Below are positions 40,338 through 43,947 of a stretch of 43,947 nucleotides of DNA, piece after piece; position 1 is the stretch's first letter; each line of letters begins with the position of its first letter. The notes under the pieces are model-generated. The model worked only from the letters and a program-made list of their open reading frames with translations, was not told the origin of the DNA and did not search any database. A program made the position numbers and the translations under genes. Origin of the DNA: Nocardioidaceae bacterium (GTDB taxonomy: Bacteria; Actinomycetota; Actinomycetes; Propionibacteriales; Nocardioidaceae); assembly GCA_013697585.1 (NCBI GenBank), contig JACCWP010000090.1, forward strand, positions 1 through 43,947, written 5' to 3'.

Positions 40338-42707
40338 TCAGCCGGCGAGCGCACGCCGAGGACTTGGGCGCAGCGACGGTTCGGTCGACGGCAGGTCTAG
40401 CAGGAAACCTTGCACGCCATAGCAGCCCGCCTGCTTGAGCAGGGTCAGCTGGTCGGCGCGTTCGACACCCTCGGCAATCACGTCGACCCCCAGCTCGGCG
40501 CCCAGCGCGATGACCGCGGCGACGACCGCCGAGTCACGCTTGTTGCGTCCGAGGCCAGCGACAAAGGACCGGTCGACCTTCATTGCGCCGATCGGGAAGC
40601 GGGTGAGGTGGGTGAGCGAGGAGTACCCCGTGCCGAAGTCGTCGAGCACGAGCTGGGCGCCCGCACTTCGCAACGCCGTCAGCGCCTCCATGCCGGTGCC
40701 GTCGTCGAACAGCGCCGTCTCGGTCAGCTCGAGCGACAGCGAGCCTTCCGCGAGACCGGTGTGGCGCAGGACCGCAGCCACCTCTGTCGGCAGGTCCGTG
40801 GCGTCCAGCTGCCGCGGCGAGACGTTCACCGCGATCCAGATGGGCTCCTGCGAGGACGTTGCCAGGTCCCGCTGCCAGCGCGCCGCCTGCTCACAGGCCG
40901 TCCTGAGCACCCAGCGGCCGAGCGGGACGATGAGACCGGTCTGCTCGGCGATCGGGATGAACTCACCGGGCAGCAACAACCCGCGGTCGGGATGGCGCCA
41001 GCGGACCAGCGCTTCGATCCCCAGCACCCGCTGGTCGGCCACCGACCGGATCGGCTGGTAGTGCAGCACGAACTCTTGACGCTCGAGGCCGCGCCGCAGG
41101 TCGGACTCCACCTGCAGTCGTTGCCGCGCCTGCTGTTGCAGGCGTTCGTCGAAGAGCCTGCCGCTCCCTCCGCCGTGCATCTTTGCGGTGTACAGCGCCG
41201 TGTCGGCCTCGCGAAGCAGCGTCCTCGCCGTGACATGCCGGCCCGGCGGTTGATGACCCAGCGTGACGCCCATGCTCGCCGACGCCGTCATCACCGATCC
41301 CTCGGCGGTCAAGGGCTCGGTCAATGCTGCCTGCACCCGCTCGATCAGCCGGCCAGCCCCGTTCTCGTCGTGCGTCAGCTCGCAGAGCACTGCGAACTCG
41401 TCGCCGCCGATGCGCGCAACGGTGTCTTCTGGTCGCACTGCGGCACGAAAGCGCTTGGCAACCGCGGCCAACAGTTCGTCACCGGCGCTGTGGCCGAGGT
41501 TGTCGTTGACCGACTTGAAGTTGTCCAGGTCGATCAGCATCAAGGTGACCGCGCCGGAGTCCGGCTCACCGGTGGAGCGACGGGTCAGCGCATGCTCCAG
41601 CCGGTCCAGGAACAGGGCCCGGTTGGGGAGCCCGGTGAGCGCATCGTGCATGGCCTGGTGGCTGATCCGCTCCCGCTGTGCCGCCTGCTCCCACGCTGTC
41701 GCCACCACGGCCGCCAGCGACGTGGCGGCGGCGACCTCGCCGCGAGTGAACTGCCGGCGCCGCCGAAAGTGCAGGGCCATCACCCCGAGCGGCTCGCTGG
41801 CGCCGAGCACCGGCACCGCCAGCCCACTGATGACGCCACGGCGCAGCAACGACTCCGGGGGCGCGACGCGTGGGTCGGTGCGCAGATCCGTGGACACGAA
41901 CGCCTTCCCCGACTGCACGATCCGTTGGGCATAGGAGTCGTTCTGAGCGAGCAGCAGGATCGCCCCAGTCGCAATCGGGTACGGGCCGACCTCACCGGCA
42001 ACCCGCAGGCGACCATCAGGCAGCCGTCGCAGAGCGGTGCCATAGTCGGCGCCGACGACGGTAACGGCCAGCCGCAGCGCCTGGCCCAGCAGCTCGTCCG
42101 GCTCGGTGGCACTCAACGCCCGGTGGCCGAGACTGGCGACCGCCTCCGCGACGCGGGTGCGCCTGAGCAGGTGCTCGCTCAGGCGTCGCACCACCAGGCC
42201 GACGAGGACGACCGTCGCGGTCACAAGCAGCCACTGGACGCCGGCCATGGCTGCGCCGAGGTCCCCTGTCCGGACCGCCAACGACATGACGACACCGTCG
42301 ACAACCACCACGTACGCGGCCTGCACCAGCGCTCGACTGAGGGGCAGCATGGCGAACGCGAAAGGCACAGTGACGACCAGGCACGCCGCCACCGGCTGCG
42401 GCTCCTCGGGCAGCAGGAGCGCCACCCCGCCCAGCATGGTCGAGCTCACGAGCAGGACCACGTCGAACAACGCAAGGGCATCGCTGTGGGCAATCCCGAA
42501 CAGCAACCCCGCCCCCACCGCGCCCGCCCCCGCAACCGCCGCGAGCAACACCAGCAGTGGCTGTCCGTCGTGGCCCAGGCCGGCCAGCAGCAGCGCACCG
42601 GCGCCCACCAGCCAGCCCACGCCGAGCAGACGTCCAGCCCACATCCGGTCCAGCGCGGTGTCGCGCAGCTCGTCCGTGGCAGAGGTAGCGGGGGAGCCGA
42701 GGACCAC
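40338..42707 (-). CDS. membrane GAF-GGDEF-EAL cyclic-di-GMP protein
   Basis: The 789-residue protein has about six N-terminal transmembrane helices (residues about 25-190), a GAF-like domain (about 205-345), a GGDEF domain (about 355-515) and an EAL domain (about 525-775). The cyclase motif is intact (RIGGDEFAV), with an RPED product-inhibition site five residues before it. The EAL residues are also intact: EALVRW, VNVSPRQL, LELTET, DDFGTGYSS, MKVDRSF, AEGVE and GVQGF. It could therefore both make and break cyclic di-GMP. GTG 42707 is preceded by AGGAGA. Confidence 0.95.
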   Translation of the reverse strand: MVLGSPATSATDELRDTALDRMWAGRLLGVGWLVGAGALLLAGLGHDGQPLLVLLAAVAGAGAVGAGLLFGIAHSDALALFDVVLLVSSTMLGGVALLLPEEPQPVAACLVVTVPFAFAMLPLSRALVQAAYVVVVDGVVMSLAVRTGDLGAAMAGVQWLLVTATVVLVGLVVRRLSEHLLRRTRVAEAVASLGHRALSATEPDELLGQALRLAVTVVGADYGTALRRLPDGRLRVAGEVGPYPIATGAILLLAQNDSYAQRIVQSGKAFVSTDLRTDPRVAPPESLLRRGVISGLAVPVLGASEPLGVMALHFRRRRQFTRGEVAAATSLAAVVATAWEQAAQRERISHQAMHDALTGLPNRALFLDRLEHALTRRSTGEPDSGAVTLMLIDLDNFKSVNDNLGHSAGDELLAAVAKRFRAAVRPEDTVARIGGDEFAVLCELTHDENGAGRLIERVQAALTEPLTAEGSVMTASASMGVTLGHQPPGRHVTARTLLREADTALYTAKMHGGGSGRLFDERLQQQARQRLQVESDLRRGLERQEFVLHYQPIRSVADQRVLGIEALVRWRHPDRGLLLPGEFIPIAEQTGLIVPLGRWVLRTACEQAARWQRDLATSSQEPIWIAVNVSPRQLDATDLPTEVAAVLRHTGLAEGSLSLELTETALFDDGTGMEALTALRSAGAQLVLDDFGTGYSSLTHLTRFPIGAMKVDRSFVAGLGRNKRDSAVVAAVIALGAELGVDVIAEGVERADQLTLLKQAGCYGVQGFLLDLPSTEPSLRPSPRRALAG

Positions 42708-42732
42708 CTGAGATCTCCTGTTTACCCGGGCT

Positions 42733-43668
42733 CTAGGGGTTGCCGTTGATCGCGCAGTAGGCGTCGCGGGCTGCGGTCGTGGTGAGCGGTGGCTGGTACG
42801 CAGTCGCGGTGACGATCGCCTGGGCGTTCGTCTCGGCGTAGGTCTCGATCTGCCGCGCGACCCGGTTCCGGGCAGCGGCGTCCGGTGCGGCGACCAGCCG
42901 CTCGGCCTGACGCCACGCCGTCTCGCGCCACGCGACCAGCATCTGCATCAACCCGGTGTAGCCGACCCCGTACGGCGTTGGCACGAACGCGATCCCCGGG
43001 TCGAATCGAGCAGCGGCCTCGGTGACCAGCGGCTCCACGACCCGGTTGAGCATGACATTGATCTGGTCGTGGTCTCGCTTTCGGCTGGAGCCATCTCGCG
43101 CGACCAGCCCGGTGGCGGCCAGGACGAATGGCAGGTCCCTGTTGACGTGGGCGTTCATGCCGAGCAGCAGGTTGCCCGATCCGCTGACGCGGCGACTGTC
43201 CGCCGCCTCGAACGCGACTCGCCAGGCTGGCGGCACCATCCGCACCCGGTCGTCGGCCCAGTCGTCGTAGGCGTCCAGGTACATCCGGGAGAAGGCCACG
43301 TCCTCGTGGTTGACCAGGGCCGGCTTGTCGAAGAAGCCTGGGGTCAGGGTCGACCGAAGGTACTCCTCGGTAGTACGAAGGTAGGCCAGTGAGAACACCG
43401 CATCGTGGTCGCACTGCTCGGCCAGCGGGTTGAACCGCGCTCGCATCGTGCGGATCACCTGCCGGACACAGGTGACCCGACCCGCTTCGCAGTCGTTGGA
43501 GCTGCTCGGATCGAAGCTGAAGGCCAGCGGCGGCATGGCGGCGGTCCAGCCGACGAACGGCGGGTCATCGGCTGCCGCTGGTTGGGCGGGGGCCAGCACC
43601 ACTGCTGGCAGCGCCAGCGTGACAGCGACTGCGATCAATCGGCCGAGCTTCATGGTGGGCAGGGGCAC
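42733..43668 (-). CDS. secreted DUF5995 family protein
   Basis: The 311-residue protein starts with a signal peptide (KLGRLIAVAVTLALPAVVLAPAQPAAA, cleavage near AAADD). The DUF5995 core follows: RFNPLAEQCDHDAVFSLAYL, FFDKPALVNHEDVAFSRMYLDAYDDW, VPPAWRVAFEAADSRRVSGSGNLLLGMNAHVNRDLPFVL (the AHxNxDLP signature) and DHDQINVMLN. The family is mainly actinobacterial and its function is unknown; the His/Asp-rich signature suggests metal binding. GTG 43668 was chosen because GGGAG lies 6 nt upstream, whereas the ATG at 43653 has none. A DtxR/IdeR-like box overlaps the likely promoter. Confidence 0.88.
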   Translation of the reverse strand: MPLPTMKLGRLIAVAVTLALPAVVLAPAQPAAADDPPFVGWTAAMPPLAFSFDPSSSNDCEAGRVTCVRQVIRTMRARFNPLAEQCDHDAVFSLAYLRTTEEYLRSTLTPGFFDKPALVNHEDVAFSRMYLDAYDDWADDRVRMVPPAWRVAFEAADSRRVSGSGNLLLGMNAHVNRDLPFVLAATGLVARDGSSRKRDHDQINVMLNRVVEPLVTEAAARFDPGIAFVPTPYGVGYTGLMQMLVAWRETAWRQAERLVAAPDAAARNRVARQIETYAETNAQAIVTATAYQPPLTTTAARDAYCAINGNP

Positions 43669-43746
43669 GGTGGGCTCCCTCATCGAACCTGCTGTCTGCG
43701 CGAGTGTCTTTCGCGAAGGGGATTCTCGAACCCCGCTCTCTGCCCG

Positions 43747-43765
43747 TAAGGGTAGTCTCACCTAG
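43747..43765. promoter_or_regulatory. putative DtxR/IdeR iron box over the DUF5995 promoter
   Basis: On the minus strand the 19-mer CTAGGTGAGACTACCCTTA agrees with the DtxR/IdeR consensus TWAGGTWAGSCTWACCTWA at 15 of 19 positions by my count. It covers the probable -10 element TACCCT (43754-43749) of the DUF5995 gene, about 80 nt before the start codon. In actinobacteria such sites let the Fe(II)-bound repressor block transcription. This is a pattern match, not proof. Confidence 0.5.
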
Positions 43766-43947
43766 CGTAATAATCGAATCGGTGGAGACCCCCCAGCAAC
43801 CGGCTGTCAGCTCGTCAGCTCGCAAGTCCGGTCGAGCCGATCGGAGATCGCGCGATCCGTCACGCGGGGCGCCCTGACTGCCCCCGCGTCAGGCGGCAGT
43901 CGTTCGCCGCCGCCGCCGTCACGCGGTGCGCGAGGGGGGAGTTGAAC
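43766..43947. other. window end without recognisable gene
   Basis: This stretch contains no convincing coding frame or RNA. It is the upstream region of the minus-strand DUF5995 gene and continues past the window. Confidence 0.4.

Noticed and set aside
43710-43745. tRNA-like T-arm (ggggattctcgaacccc)
   Set aside because: No acceptor, D or anticodon stem can be folded around it. It is only a small hairpin in the leader of the DUF5995 gene.

Overview
The window is a 44 kb chromosomal segment of a high-GC Gram-positive bacterium, almost certainly an actinobacterium (Actinomycetota). The evidence is the GC-rich third codon positions, frequent GTG starts, GTP-type PEP carboxykinase, a Bpa/PafE proteasome activator, DUF5926, DUF2510 and DUF4446 proteins, and many genes that seem to be leaderless. 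I cannot place the genus from the sequence alone; a Propionibacteriales/Nocardioidaceae-like or related lineage is plausible.

Left part (1-9.3 kb): tRNA-Arg(ACG), a broken SpoIVB/S55-type peptidase gene, pckG, the tail of a broken M14 carboxypeptidase beside a REP-like repeat, a secreted DUF11-type protein with a low-complexity tail, and two convergent tRNA-Ser genes (GCT and TGA) with a second copy of the repeat between them. A minus-strand operon follows (nitrilase, membrane protein, mini biotin carrier), then a quinone oxidoreductase.

Middle (9.3-26.8 kb): bpa; serS with a coupled HAD phosphatase; a PAP2 phosphatase-diacylglycerol kinase fusion; DUF4446; divergent pheA and arcA; a SEC-C/DUF5926 protein; an anti-sigma-type ATPase; a glycerophosphodiesterase; a rhodanese; a CDP-alcohol phosphotransferase coupled to a VTT membrane protein; an Fpg/Nei glycosylase; aat; an EcsC protein; and two tandem sulfotransferase-like genes with unusual C-terminal tails.

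Right part (26.8-44 kb): a leucine-catabolism operon (methylcrotonyl-CoA carboxylase beta, alpha, then HMG-CoA lyase, all tightly coupled); a DUF2510/DUF4870 membrane protein; a frameshifted insertion sequence with recognisable terminal inverted repeats; a dicarboxylate transporter coupled to a D-malate/tartrate-dehydrogenase-like enzyme; a ferredoxin-reductase-like flavoprotein; pxpA; a Na+/Ca2+-exchanger-type protein; a GGDEF-EAL protein; and a secreted DUF5995 protein whose promoter overlaps a DtxR/IdeR-like iron box.

Two themes run through the window. First, gene remnants are frequent: S55 peptidase, M14 carboxypeptidase, sigma factor, PadR, IS transposase and LtrA. They lie between intact housekeeping genes, which points to real decay rather than poor sequence. 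Second, at least eight genes carry a TANNNT-like -10 element ending 6-8 nt before the start codon, as expected for leaderless transcripts. I found no CRISPR array, prophage or recognisable defence island. The strongest candidates for something undescribed are the tandem tailed sulfotransferases and the putative iron-regulated DUF5995 gene.
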